A stretch of 64,000 nt of DNA, taken from positions 65,113,075 to 65,177,074 of the forward strand of contig ML679961.1 in assembly GCA_007922225.1 (NCBI GenBank). Direction: 5' to 3'. A program made the translations under genes and the position numbers. Source of the DNA: Emydura subglobosa (Eukaryota; Chordata; Testudines; Chelidae). Within the stretch, counting starts at the first letter, position 1; every line of letters begins with the position of its first letter. This document shows, in pieces, positions 1-12,380 of the stretch. The notes under the pieces were generated by a model. That model ran no database searches. It saw nothing but the letters and a program-made list of their open reading frames with translations, and was not told where the DNA came from.

Positions 1-2299
1 TTGCCTTTTGAGTTGAAGACAGCATGCAGCCTGTGACTACACTCCCTGGAACCTAGTCCTGGAACAATGACTGTAACCCACAGCTGTTGTTTAAGTGTTC
101 TTCATTTGTTCACTGGGGGTAGAGAGAGTGATCTATAGTCTACTTTTGTTTCAGTCATACAGCTATAAATTATTCTGCATTCCTTATGACTACGTAGCTT
201 AGAGACATAATATAAAGAGTTCTTTAAAAAGTCCTTTCTCCACCCTGATTGTAATCTGTCAAAGTATCAGAAGATGGTAAAAACCCATCACTTTAATTTT
301 CTCCTCACTATTACCAAGGGCCACATTTTGGCCCTAAACTCTTCCCCCACCCAAGTTTCTCCCAACCTCTTTCTTGACCAACCCCTGCTCTCTCACCTCT
401 CCTCAGCCATGTAGGTCTGGGCATAAGGAACCTGATGAAACTGGAGTCAAATTGAGTTCTTGAAGAACCAAGTGGAAGAGATCTCAAGGGAACTCCAACA
501 AGCTTTAACTGGGCATCTCTCATTTGTCTCTGCACTGCTCATCTGAAGCATTTAACTAGACCTGCCTGCTCCTTCTCTCTGTCTTCCTAGATTCCTGCAG
601 GTGTCTTTGGGTTTCTCACCAGCATCATCAGAGAGTATCAGGAGGACACATATAGCTTTTCTCCCTCTTCAACAGACCAGCTCTCTTTCCTGCTGTCTCC
701 AGCTCCATACATCACTGTCTGATGGCAGAGCAGAACAAGAGCCTGCTGGGGAAGGAGAGAGGAATCAGCTAGTACACAGCACCAAGTGGTAGGATTAGGA
801 TGCCCCTGAGGTTGTCAACCAACTACCAGAAGAGATGTGTCAAATGAAAGGGAAAGGGAGAGTATGGGCTCTCCATACTCTGGGAGAAAGTACGCTCTCC
901 ATACGCTGGGGAAAGTATGGGCAGGGATGTAGTGAAGGAACTGCTTTCTGAAGATGCTGGGTAAAGGGGAGAAGTATTTGCATCTGGCCTTGAAAGGCCT
1001 GAAAATTAATAAAGAAACTTTAGATTAGAGGCGTAGCCAGAACTGATTTTTTGGCAGGCCCTGTGGTTGATATGGGTGGGCACAAGCCTTGTGTCACAAC
1101 CAAAACCAAGGCTGAAAAAAACACGGGATGAATTGCTTAAAATCTGATTGGGCGGGTCTGCTTTCAAAGAGGATAGACCAGCTATGCCACTGCTTTAGAC
1201 AGCCCATGGAAGAAAACATACCATTTTCCAATAGGCTGTGACTGGCACATTTTATTGTATGTTGGATCTCAGATTTCTGATGGTCTACTGTAGGCCAGTT
1301 TGTGTTCAAGCCCCTCCTGGACACAAAAGAGAATGTGCCTCTCTACAGCATCTTTCTTGGTAACACAGCAAGGAAGAGATGCACCATCTTTAAAGTGACT
1401 GGAGTCCTATGCAGGAGTCAACAGCTCCTAACCAGACCCAAAGAAACAGCTGTCAACTATAAAATGACATTATCTGTTGAAGGGAAGACTGTGAGAGTGG
1501 CCTTGTGGCAAAGTCGCAACTATAGTACAGCAATGTGCCAAGGAGAGTCTTGCGGAGGGAATTTTTAAACATCCAAACTGTTCACTGTCTTTGGCATTTC
1601 CTCATTCACAAAGTTCATTTGAGCAGTGCCACCTCTGTCTTCTGCAGACAGAACAGAACCTGGCTCCACAAGAATGGGAAAGAGTGCAACGTGGCACAGC
1701 TGGCAGCTTCTGCTCTGGAAAAAGCTATGTTCTAACTGGCAGGCAGACCGAACTGTCTGTTAACCTAGAGATGCAGAAGCTATTCTCTCTAGGTTTGGCT
1801 CACATTCACTATTAGGGATTAACAAAATGTGGTGTCTGATCAAGCAAGTTAACAAAACAAAGACAGATGGCAATGCAGGATCTCTGCAGTTTATTTATTG
1901 CAATGCAGTCATCACATACTTCTCCACTGCACTCCCTCTGACTATAGCTTCCCCAAGGAAGATTTCTCCCACAGTGCACAACCAGTTCCACACCACGTAG
2001 TGATACAGTAGTGTCGTATAAATTATACTCTAATTATAATTATAGTGGTTGTAGTGATTAAAGTAAATAAATTAATTTCTAAGGTACCTTCAATACAATT
2101 TTAAAAATTAGCTATTAAATTGGAAGTTGCCATCTTTGACAGTCTTAGACCCAGATTGAGAAAATTGCTACCTGGCATAGTGCCTACTGCTGTGAATAAC
2201 TCCATTAACTACAGAGGGACTATTCATGGGAGAAAGCATTATGTGTGGCAGTAATTATTTCCGGGATTAGTCCCTTATGCTGGAAGCAGGGACTTTCCA
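1..2299. other. unassigned non-coding DNA
   Basis: AT-rich single-copy-looking DNA. The only open frames are short (under 90 codons), overlap on both strands and show no recognisable domain. A 26-bp tandem duplication lies at 868-919 and is listed separately. No exon, RNA gene or known repeat recognised. Confidence 0.6.
868..919. repeat. 26-bp tandem duplication
   Basis: Two adjacent 26-bp units start at 868 and 894. Each begins GCTCTCCATAC and continues with a GGGGAAAGTA-like block, and they differ at only a few positions. The sequence just before (GAGTATGG, 860-867) can pair with CCATACTC at 873-880, so the first unit also forms a hairpin. Probably local slippage. Confidence 0.7.
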
Positions 2300-2524
2300 G
2301 GTGTCTGGTACTATTGGAACAACTTACCTAGGGATGTGGTAGAGTCTCCATTGCCTGAAGTCTTTAAATCAAGACTGGAATTTTTTTCTAAAATGATGCT
2401 ACAGCTCAGCCAGTAGTTACAAGCCTGATATGGAAATCATTGGGTGAGGTTCTATGGCCTGTGTTAGACAGGTCAGACTAGATGACTACAATGGTCTGTT
2501 CTGGCTTTAAAATCTGTGAATCTA
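2300..2524 (+). mobile_element. CR1 LINE 3' end (5'-truncated)
   Basis: Resembles the 3' UTR of sauropsid CR1 elements. It holds a motif like AACTTACCTAGGGATGTGGT followed by GAGTCTCCATTGCC, and the typical terminal block GGTCAGACTAGATGACTACA with AATGGTCTGTTCTGG. It stops at a GTGAATC-like terminal unit near 2524, which fixes the plus orientation. CR1 copies are usually truncated at the 5' end, as here. No coding sequence remains. Confidence 0.8.
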
Positions 2525-4224
2525 ATTTTCACTGAAGATTAGTCTCTGAACCATTTGTAAAACAGTTAAAAGACAATGGAGTCACATAACGGATTGGAAA
2601 ATTGGTTTTGCACATGCTCAGTATGAAATATCCGCTAGGTTTCTGGCTACATTTTGGGACCACCGAATAATAAATACACAAGGCTAAATTCTGCCTTCAC
2701 CCACGTTCCTGACAAGGGTAAAATTTAGCCCATAATACTGAAGTTAGCATAAAGCTACAGCTAGATAACTATTTCACTATTAATTTCCACAGTTGCATAT
2801 TCAAGAAATGACGCAACTATGGAAATGCACAGCAGAATCACTGAAGAGATTAAAATGCTAATCACCTTTTCCTTTTCTTTTAAAACAACAACAAAACCCC
2901 AAAGGAAATCAAGCACAACTTACAGCTAACGTTATAATTTCAAACAATCAAAAGTCAAGAAATACCGAAGTTCTTACCTTGCTTACTTGGCACAGGTGGG
3001 GTATTTTGGATATCTAATTATGCTGTTAAATGTAACCTTACAATACAATGGTCCCATTTCTGCCCTCATGCCAACATGCACGCACAATTATCACAGAGGG
3101 CAACAGGAGTTGTACGGATATACCAGTGCAAAACTGGATCTCACATGTGCAAAGTGAGTAAGTAAGTTTCTGAAACAAGACTACTCAAGGACCACATGAA
3201 GAATATCAACCACAGACTCTAGTATACATTTGTTTCACTTACTCCCAGTAGTTTCCTGGTGAGCAGAAACAAAACCCTTGTAGTGTGTTTATGACTGCCC
3301 TCCTCCTATGCCCCACCTACAATCATACATCCAGACACTGGCTAGGCCAAGTGTAGCTCTCCACACCCTCTCTTCTATGTTGGAGATAGTAGATTCCCAA
3401 CAGACTCAGGACCTTTCCTTTATTGGAAAACAGCATTACCTCCTTCCTCCCCCTTTCAGTGGGAACCCTCTAGGGTAGACCCAGGGGGTCCCTGTACCAA
3501 TTAGCGTCTGTGCCAGAACTTGTAAGTTAGAAGTGAACACATGCCTCTCTCTCCAGCTCATTCTCTGGTCACCCCTCTCTCCCCCCCAATCCCATCACCA
3601 AGTCCTTATCTATCATCTCCTCCCTCCTCTGCTACTGAAAAATCAACAGTTTCTGGTCTCTTCCTTCTGCCTCACCCACAAATCATTCCAACAAATTTGT
3701 TAATCAACAACAACAATAAAAAGGCTAACATGGAAAAAATCTGGAGCCAAACTCACCTCACTTGCAGGATCCAAATTAAAATAACCATCAGAATGTTATG
3801 ATTTACCCCAATTCCTCTTAATTGTGGGGCTACAAGTTTCCTCCTTTTACCTTTATTGATATTCCCAACAGCCTTTACTCTAAGTCCACTACTGTAACCT
3901 GTACACTACAGTGGCTGGCACAGAAAACAAATGCCTATAGTACCATAGACCAATTGTTTTGAGGAAGATGGGATGAACTCTAAGTGAGAAACTGATAGGA
4001 CTTAGCCTTGACATGTATATTTATCATCTTTTAAAATCAAATATGCTGAAATCTCTGCTCTAGCAAAACGTCTGACTTTTATGCTCTATATATTCCACAC
4101 ATGCAATAGATATATTGAGTCTCTGATATAGCTAAAATCACTTGCCTTTGCTTTTATACGGATACCACTGCATCTAGAGTACTCTAGACAGAATTCACAT
4201 CTATTTATATGGCACCTGTCCTTG
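2525..4224. other. unassigned non-coding DNA
   Basis: Low-GC sequence with no long frame and no recognised gene. The stretch around 2680-2745 (AAATTCTGCCTTCACCC and AAATTTAGCCC nearby) resembles a scrap of a dispersed sauropsid repeat but is too short to classify. Confidence 0.5.
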
Positions 4225-4555
4225 TACAGTAGAACCTCAGAGTTATGAACACCAGAGATACAAACTGACCAGTCCACCACACACCTCATTTGGAACCAGA
4301 AGTATACAATCAGGCAGACACAGAGACAAAAATAAAAAAACCAATTCAGTACAATACTGTGTTAAATGTAAACTACTAAAAAAAATAAAGGAAAAGCAGC
4401 ATCTTTCTTTTGCTTAGTAGTGATCAAAGCTGCATTAAGTTAATGTTCCATTGTAAACTTTTAAAAGAATAACGTTTTGTTCAGAGTTACGAACATTTCA
4501 GAGTTATGAACAACCTCCATTCCCAAGGTGTTCATAAATCTGAGGTTCTACTGTA
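4225..4555. mobile_element. MITE with near-perfect terminal inverted repeats and TA flanks
   Basis: The left end reads TACAGTAGAACCTCAGAG. The right end is its reverse complement over 29 bp with a single mismatch. Both ends are bordered by TA, the target duplication expected for Tc1/mariner/pogo-type transposons. The interior is AT-rich, non-coding, and carries two further GTTA(C/T)GAAC motifs near 4485-4512. No transposase is encoded, so this is a non-autonomous element. Pogo/Tigger-like membership is inferred from the CAG start and TA target. Confidence 0.85.
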
Positions 4556-4689
4556 TGTTGACAAATTATGCCTGTGCAGTATAGGCTAAATTATGACTCT
4601 AACACAGCTAAACTGTTCAAAGGGAGTGGCTGGAGGAGAAGGTGTTATGCCTGAGAGGTGGAGTCTGGGGTCTGTGTGCATTCTGGAGA

Positions 4690-4865
4690 ATGATATCATG
4701 TCTATAGTTCTTTACAACATCTGAAAGAGGTGATCAATATTATCCTCTTTTGACAGTGAAGACAACCAAAGCAAGCAAAGACAAACTACTTGACCAAAGC
4801 CATAGAGACAGCTGTGCTATAACTAGGAGCAGAATATAGGAGATCCTGATTTCAGTACCATGCCT
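4690..4865 (-). mobile_element. MIR-type SINE, degenerate
   Basis: Read on the minus strand, this has the MIR order: a tRNA-derived head, the middle domain matching TGTGACCTTGGGCAAG loosely, then a TGTAAAATGGGGATAATA-like block. On the plus strand the last appears as ATTATCCTCTTTTGACAGTG followed by a CCAAAGCCATAGAGACAG-like stretch. It is heavily diverged and lacks a clear 3' tail. MIR is an ancient amniote tRNA-SINE. Confidence 0.7.
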
Positions 4866-5639
4866 GGCCTATTAGATGGGCTATTGAGCTGTCCCCTTCT
4901 TGTCATCAGAGGTCACACTGTGCTCAGCAGAGCAGCCATATGTCAGAAGCATGCAGACAGGTGAAAGGAAGTTTATAGCTTCTCTAGTGCCATCAATAAC
5001 AGCATGGATTACAGTGTACCCCTCAGCTGTGAAATAACTTGGGGTCCTCCTAAACATTGCAGAAAGTGTGGCCATTGTTTTCCGGGACCCCAAAACCAAA
5101 GGTGATTTTGTTTCCAAATAACAACAACAATGAAAAATACAACCACCAGGAAACCTTTGTACCAAAATATTTTATGGTGCCACAAAATACTCCTACGAAA
5201 GATGAGAGTACATGCGTTTCCATAGCTCCTATGGGCTCTGCATTCTGACTCTGCTGCTCTGGTTGAGTCAGAAAAATTCCACCTGGAGTAGATCAAAGAA
5301 AGGCTGATCTCTGCTTCTTTCCCCCTCACATCCCTTCATCCCACACTTGCCTCCTCTCTGTGATTGAGAAGAAAGTGAGGGACAAAGGGACCATAAGCTA
5401 CCTATCATTTCCCTCTCTAACCCCCCATCCAATGGACTACATTAGGGGTTTTAGATTAACTCATGTTGCAATGTCATCACTAATAAGTGATCACAAACTT
5501 TGGCCTTTAACAATGGGTGGAACACAGCAGCTGTTTAGCAATGCACAGCAACACTACCACCTTTACTCTATGTTTGTACAGTGCCAGCATAACAGGGCCT
5601 CCAGGCATCATTTTAAAACAAATAATAATTAGTAACAGG
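4866..5639. other. unassigned non-coding DNA
   Basis: No recognised repeat or gene. Several overlapping frames of 60-106 codons occur on both strands but share no family motif. They look like chance frames. Confidence 0.5.
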
Positions 5640-5990
5640 ACAGGGAATGAAGAACGCTGTATCTCACTGAAACTGCTAGGGGAAGTTAGAGAGGCAGTAC
5701 GTAATTACCTCAGCGGGAATTTGGCCACACCACCAACATTAACACACTTCTGCTTCTTCTTCTTTTTTTTTTTTTTTTTTTTAAAGTGTCAGGAGATCTT
5801 TAATGACCATATGTGATTAGGGCTGCTTGGGTTTTAAGTCGCATTTGAAAGACAGGAAGGACTCTCAGTTATATTTTCTGGGAATCTCTCTGCAGCAGCT
5901 ATGTGACTAGGCACACAAAACATCCTCCTATTATGGTTTGTCTTTGGGACACCACGTAGCCCTGGAGAATTAGGGCAGAGCAGTCTCTGT
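5640..5990 (-). repeat. ancient dispersed vertebrate repeat, family not resolved
   Basis: Two landmarks of a widespread sauropsid repeat occur in the expected order: a GGGAATTTGGCCA-like motif followed by TTAACAC near 5715-5745, then GGAGATCTTTAATGACCA at 5793-5810 and a CATTTGAAAGACAGGA-like stretch. I recognise the pattern but cannot name the family. A pure T tract interrupts it at 5763-5782. Orientation is nominal. Confidence 0.5.
5763..5782. repeat. poly-T tract (20 T)
   Basis: Twenty consecutive T follow a short CTT microsatellite. The tract sits inside the older dispersed repeat, so it is more likely an expansion of a T-rich spot than the poly-A tail of a retrocopy. Confidence 0.9.
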
Positions 5991-8900
5991 GCTCCTCTGA
6001 GCACTGGATTTTATGCTGGCTATGCAAAAGGAGTGGAAAAAGCTCTTTATGCCCTCTTCTTTTACTGCACATCCCTGTAACGGCCAGGCGGAACACTACC
6101 CATAATGGCTGAACCATGATGGACTCATGTGTGTTAGTCAATTGGGGATTTTGTCACTTCCTACCCTGATAGGTTATTCATTTCAATTCGAGAGGCCTTT
6201 TTTTCCCTACCAAATTTAAACTCCCAAGAACATTTGAAATCTTACCCGTTTGTCACACTGCTTTGATTCTAAACTGGCACAACTATCATTGACTAAGCTC
6301 TGTCTCCTAAAATCCCCCAATTTGCTACTCTGTATGAACTTATGGCATTAGGTGCTCTCTATGAACACACTGTAGTGCAACAGATTCAGCCAAAATGAAT
6401 CACAACCCAAAAGAAAAAAAAACTTCAGCTGTTTTGCCAAGTACTGCAAATTGTCCAAGAAATTCCCAGTACCTACCAGTGACCTAGAACCATGTATGAG
6501 ACCAACAGAATACTGCAGAGGGTTTATAAATGCTGGGTTCTGTTGGGTTCAGACAATATGCTTGTATGTTATTTTCTCAGTTCAGATTGAATGGGACTAG
6601 TAAATACTGAATTTGATTAACTTTAATTAGACCCAGTGATGCCTTATCTTGCCCAAGGTTCAATAAGCAAACCACACATAGTTTAATGGTCATCCTGAAA
6701 TGTCTAGTTTGAGATTAAGCTATGTATTGGCTGCTAAGAGCTTAATCGTTAATATTCTAGTTGCATCTGACTTTGTCAGCTTTTTCCAAACAGAAGAAGA
6801 AATCATTGGAAAGCCACACTTATTTTAACAGAACCCCAGTGAGCTAGGGAGTGATTGTTTCATTGTCTCTAATTCAGGTCAGCTAGAGCTCATCGCCTTT
6901 GGGAACAATCAAGGAAAAATATGAGCTAATTTACAACATGGAATTGGGCAATCAGACACAAAGAACAATTTAGGGGACTCTTGTAAAAAATGAGCCCTTA
7001 ACACGCCAACCAAACCTAGCAGCATATCAAGGATAGTAAAAATATGGTAACATACCAAATGCCTAATGTTAATATTTATATTAACATGCCTTATGCATTC
7101 AGGATGAGAGATCCCAGAGATAAGCACTGAAGGATTGTGGAAAAAATGGGAACATTACCAACGTGCTGTGGGCTACTTCCTTCCCATCCTAAATTTGGTG
7201 TCTGATTCAACTCTGTGCAGATGAACAAGGATCGTAATTGTTATGAAGCTAATCTCATTTTCCTCCTGACATAGCACTGGTATTCAAGTAATTATTCTTG
7301 AATCCTAGCATTTAATATGTAATAACTATCGAGTCCTTTTTTATAGTTGCTTGTGAACTGAGCAAATACTTTTACTAAAATCACTAATTTTACGGAATTG
7401 AAATTATTTCTTTGGATCGCTGGCTCTCTTAACTTCATCCTTGCCCTTTTCCCTCAAGCAGAAGGATATTTTGGGGTTTGTGTGATATGCTGACTTGAAA
7501 TTTTCTTGTCAAACAGAAATGGTGAGAATAACAATAATACAAAACCGAACTTTCATATACTGTAACATCTTTAATTCTTAAAGATCCTTAAGCATTTTAT
7601 AAACTATTTATTGCAATCAAATGCCCTTAATTGAAATGTAGATGCTGTACCCTATGCTGGAATGCAGCAGTTTAACTCACAGCAACACTACTTAGTAGTT
7701 TGGGATGGGAAGTGACAGATAATATTGTATCCAGTTGAAATGACAGAAAGAATTTATGTGAACAAAATGGGCAGTGAAATCTATGCTAATGGTTACCCCA
7801 TAACTGTAAACACCATCCTAGCAAGTAAAATCTTGGTTACGGCAAGACTTCCACCATACCATCGCAGTATGATTATGAATAATCCCTAGCAGAAGTCTCT
7901 TCACTGGGTCATTGCTATGCAAAACTTGTCAGTCCTATTTTGCAGGGTTTGTGCAAATTTTTTGTTGTTCTTTTGATCCTCTAGGGTTTACACCCTCTGA
8001 GTTTCAGGTTTGAATGCTCTGGAAAACTCAGACCAAAATTCAATTGAAAAAACTGAGTTTCACCTAGACTGAATCAAAACCAAATAAAACTAAGAAACCA
8101 CAAACTGGTCCAAGTATGCTTGAAATGTCTGTGACCTTTAAGTGAGCCTTTTGATGAACCTGGTCTGTATTTGTAATAAACTCCAAATGCATGCAAGTTT
8201 TGTGTGCTTTTGGGTTTTCTGTCAAACACTTCCCACAGCTCAATTACCCAAACAAGGTGCCAGGGCACTGGGGCTAATACCCCTCTACTCTATTCTTGTA
8301 GTAAGTGCCACAGATTCTTTAATGACCAGAAAGGTTTAGGACCTCAGCTTTGCTTCTTGTCCCAAAGATGGCATTCCCAGCAGCAACGCTGCCCCTGACT
8401 CCATACTGGAGGACAGACACTAGTTCAAAACTGACTAAGAGGGAAGAGTGCTACTCATGGATGCACATTTGGCCCGGCCTGTGGAACAATTGTTTGCCAT
8501 TCCCCCATCCCAAACTTAACCAGTTCCTATGTACAATTAACACACTGCTGGGCATAGAGTTGGTTTATAGATTTTGGAAGTAGTTAATGAGATGTTTTTT
8601 TTCAGCTATTCGCCATATTTAACTGATTTATTTCACATAAAATATGCATGTGAAGTATCATTAGGTCCCACTAGCCGCCTGTTGTAGTAGTGGAGACCAG
8701 CCGCTTGTATTTTTATACCATAGCAATCAGTTTTTATTAGTTACACTTTCAAAGCTCTCTTTGTAAGGTAAATGGCCACATATTTTTCCAAAATATGAAA
8801 GCTGAGATTCTTCTTTACACTCCTAATTCCCACAAATAAATGGGGCCTGTAGTTGCAGGCTTCACAGGACCCAACAGCTGGCTCTGCATTCACATACATC

Positions 8901-9837
8901 ATTTTCTGCAGTATCCTGCATTTCCTTGGAAGTCTCCCATTCAAAGCAATGGCTGAGCCTGAACCTGCTCATTTTGTTAGATCCAGTGGAGTCACAGCCC
9001 AAGGTGATACTGCATAATGTCCATGGAGCCAGACACTCTTGTACTAAATGGCTTTTGTAGTTGATTGAACGACTTAGATCTGCTTCAGCATTCAACCAGC
9101 AGCAAAAGTGCCATATTACTTTGTGTCCTGCAGTACAATGGACAGTCTCCTTAAGTGATTTTATCAGTGGTGTAATTTCTGAGTACAAAACTGCCTCAAA
9201 CAATCCAGTAAAACAAGATATGCACGGTGGAAGATAAACTACATGAGATCAGCACCAAACCATGCCTTATCCCTGAGGGATAGTAAATCATATACCTTGT
9301 TCAGACCAAACATCTACTGGATAAAGGGAGGTTTGGGGGGAAGGGGTAGCTGGCAGATTCTATGGAAAATCCCCTAATAAGACAATATTGTTTGTCTGTA
9401 ATTGCCAACCCTGTAGCGTGGAGTGGGGGAGGGAAGGGGAAAAAAGGATTTAAGTGGCTGACTGAGATTAAGCTGCTGACCTATGTATGTCCCAACCTGA
9501 CTCACCAGCAATAAATTCAGCTCTTTCCAGTCTCCTTCCCTGGCAATTCAGTTTTTGAAGTATGTAGATTACCACAGATCTTTGCGTCACAAACATCTGA
9601 CTCCTTTCTGTTGCATTTAAAGTCCAGTCAATACTTAAAATCATGCATTTTGCATAAACATCAGTTGTTTTAACTTCTGGAAGGGTTAAGGGAAGGAGCC
9701 AAGCCAGCGGAAAGGAGTCTATGGGGTAGGACTGAGGGAGACTATTGCAGTTGAAGAAGGGGTGGCAGAGGTAAGGCAGGGCAGTTGGAGGAAGTGAAAG
9801 GGGGTGGGGGCATCTGGGCACTACAGATGAAGTCTGA
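5991..9837. other. unassigned non-coding DNA
   Basis: About 3.8 kb with no recognised gene. The stretch 7545-7740 (AAAGATCCTTAAGCATTTTA and what follows) resembles the start of an old SINE or LINE 3' region but cannot be classified. Frames up to 117 codons at 8862-9203 and 9468-9821 have no domain and no splice-site context. Confidence 0.5.
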
Positions 9838-10130
9838 GGGTATGTCTATATTGACGGTGGCAAAGTCGCCGCCACCAGATGGATCTTTCTAGATTGATTG
9901 AGCAGTCAGTGTAGACCCGCTCAATCGATCAAGAAATTGACATTAGTAAACCACCCCCTCAAGTGACGTAGTGCTGCGTTGACAGGAACGCAGTTCCCAT
10001 CAGCATAGCACAGTGAAGACGGCACGCAGAAGGGAAGCACAGCAGTCGAAAGGAGTTACACAGAGTAGCTTGCGTAACTCCCATCAACTGCTGCCGAATC
10101 TCCAGGTAAGTGTAGACCAGGGCTTAAGGT
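9838..10130 (-). mobile_element. hairpin-array MITE, family 1, copy 1
   Basis: This is the reverse-orientation copy of an element also present at 23794-24097 and 51840-52098. Its plus-strand end GTAAGTGTAGACCAGGGCTTA is the reverse complement of the CTGGTCTACACTTACC end of copy 2. Blocks shared between copies include AAACCACCCCCTC, CGCTCAATCGATC and the CAGTCGA region. Internal inverted repeats are conserved in order. It carries no coding sequence. Superfamily uncertain: the CTAAGG..TGTCTAC ends suggest a DNA transposon derivative, but the target duplication is not resolved. Confidence 0.8.
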
Positions 10131-10501
10131 CAAGCTAGATTGTGGAAAGGTGGCAGGCTGGCTGGAACTAATAACAGGTGGTAGAAAGCAAACAGGATAA
10201 TGAAAGGTAATGAGCATGCAGTACTCTGGGTCATATGGGAAAGACACAGAATAACCTCTGCAACACAGCTTGAGTGTTTACCACCATGGAGGAGAGGCCA
10301 TTTTAAGTAATTTTTTTTTCTATTTGATCAATTATCAGTGCTGTCAAAATACCCGAATGTGTGCATGGATTGGACATCAATCAATACTTCATTGAATCTC
10401 TTATTTCTGATCCACCTGTAGAAGAAAGTACCAGAGATCTTAGAGAAGAGCCTATGTAATGAATGGACCTTCTCAAATAGCTTTCACAATTTATTCCTGG
10501 G
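10131..10501. other. unassigned non-coding DNA
   Basis: Short spacer between a MITE and a MIR. Nothing recognised. Confidence 0.5.
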
Positions 10502-10765
10502 ATCAAAAGTTGGTAGTTTAGTGGTTAAAGAAGAGGAACTAGGATCAAGGACTCCTGAGTTCTATTGTAATTTCTACCACTGATTGACATGTGGCTGTTT
10601 GCAAGGGATTTAACCACTGTGTCTCAGTTTGTCCCTCTGTAAAATGGGGATAATAATACTTCCTTGAAGTATCACACAGGGGCGTTGCGTGGCTTCATTT
10701 GCTAATGTCTTTGAAATGCTTTGAAATCCTTGGATGGACTATGGCTTAAGAAGGGCAAAGTGGCA
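10502..10765 (+). mobile_element. MIR-type SINE
   Basis: Clear MIR order on the plus strand: AGTTTAGTGGTTAAAG (A-box region), a GACTCCTGAGTTCTATT B-box-like stretch, then CTCTGTAAAATGGGGATAAT and a GCTTTGAAATCCTTGGATGG 3' block. The 3' block matches the sauropsid form of the family. It is diverged but nearly full length. Confidence 0.85.
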
Positions 10766-11929
10766 TTATTTTGAACTTTCAGACTGCCAGTCAAATGGAT
10801 ACAGTTTTATTTTAAGGAGATGTTTACAAACTACCTTTGTAAATCCCTTTTAAAAGAAAAACCCTTAGCTTCATGGAAAGGAATGGTGAGTACATTTTTC
10901 AAATTCCAAGGAGCCTTCTCTGTATTGGGCTACCTGGTGAGCTGGGTTATCTCACTCGTAAGTTGCAGCCACCAGGAAGATCCAATGAAAGGAACCATTA
11001 CTTCTCAACTGCATGGCACTCCTGTATGCACCGCAGTTTTAATAAGTACAAGAGAAAATGGAGTAATGAAGACTTCCCTGCCAAATAGTCAAAGGAATGT
11101 GGTGGGTGGATCTAAATCAGCTCACTCTTCAGAGGTGTGTGGACCTGGGATTTATGTTTAGGCCCAACTCTAGAGAAGATGAAAGTCATCGGTATCATAT
11201 ATTTGTCAGATTGATTGATAATCCCTTATTTTTTGGGGTAGATGACAATTGCTGTCCTTTGTTTCTGCTATGTCAGCACTAGTCCATCTCTCTATAGTTA
11301 GATTCTGAAGCTGTGAGAAGTGTGGTGGCTTCATCTTTAATTCTCTTTTTTGCCTGCTGTCTAAGCACTGGGATTTATAATAATTTAGCCCCCTGTTCCA
11401 TAGGGCAAACTCATTGTGCCAGATAGACCTTGACCTGTTAAGGCATGGGCAAATTGCACTTTCCTGCACCAGCAAAGATGGCAGTGCCCCAACAGAAGGA
11501 AAGAGATGTCTCCACATCTGCTCTCCCCTGGAGTCTTCACTGATGGACAGCTGCTTTCCACTATGGGCTCACCAGGAGGCCAAGCTGCAGAGACTGCAGT
11601 AGGAATGCACCCAATCAGCACATACCCCATTTGTCCAGGCCATGTCCTGATCATGGACAACATACCTGTTTTTCAGGCTGGTCTGTCCCTCATAGTAGCT
11701 GAGAGCAACCTTTCAGCTTCCTGGTTTATGCTGGCAGAAATCAGAATTGAATTTAAATCAGTGTATCATGGTTAGTGCTTGGACCAAGTTTCAAGTAAAA
11801 CTGCTATGAATGGATTCATGCAAAATGTAGGGTTTTGACCCCAAACCAGGCAGTTGAATTTTTCGGGTGGTGGGTTAGCATTGGAGGACTCTCCAGACAC
11901 AAGCCTCGTGACCTAAACTTCAGCTACAT
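10766..11929. other. unassigned non-coding DNA
   Basis: Frames of about 60-113 codons on both strands overlap one another without a recognisable protein family. No known repeat recognised. Confidence 0.5.
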
Positions 11930-12040
11930 CCACACTGCAAAATGAATGAGCATGGACCCATGCCACATCAGGACACAGGCTTGGACCCATATCCCTGGGC
12001 AACTCCACAGACCCAAGTCCTGAGAAGTTTCTGAAGCAAG
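11930..12040. mobile_element. possible MITE fragment
   Basis: GCTACATCCACACTGCAAAA resembles the ends of CTACACT-type MITEs common in turtles, and GGGCAACTCCACAGACCCAA follows in the expected sense. Only one end is visible. Weak call. Confidence 0.3.
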
Positions 12041-12134
12041 TCAAAAGACTGTGTGTGGTTGGTAGGTGAGGTTGGGTTTAAACCTGAGTCTGAGAAATAG
12101 CTTTCAATTCATTCAAACTGCACTAATTTCCAAT

Positions 12135-12380
12135 TCACTCTTGGATGCAATTCAGTGTTGGATTTGATCTGTAAAGCCCTTTATGGTTTTATAGTCTGGG
12201 TTTTGGATCATAGAGATAGTTGTTTCCCTTGTGCTTTAATCTGAGCTGGCATGAGCTGGGAGCCTTATCTGAAGGTCCCCAGATTTCTCTGCAAAGGGGC
12301 AGGTGCTCTTAGTACAGAGCCTTTGACTCTGAGATTCACTTCCCCATTTGGTGTGACCGACTGTGCACAAAGCAAAACTT
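12135..12380 (+). pseudogene. degenerate L2-like LINE ORF2 C-terminus
   Basis: Translated in pieces on the plus strand, the region gives a KALYGF-like motif (around 12172-12195) and further down a stretch resembling the GAGxFSVxxPxLWNxLP pattern of L2-type LINE proteins. Frames are broken and similarity is patchy. The fragment is non-functional. A chance resemblance cannot be excluded. Confidence 0.35.

Noticed and set aside
5009..5329. 106-codon minus-strand frame
   Set aside because: Overlaps frames in other phases on both strands. A Phe/Val-rich stretch comes from a CAA/TTG-rich run and not from a membrane protein.
9468..9821. 117-codon minus-strand frame as a gene
   Set aside because: No recognisable domain, low-complexity Pro/Leu-rich start, and no splice or promoter context.
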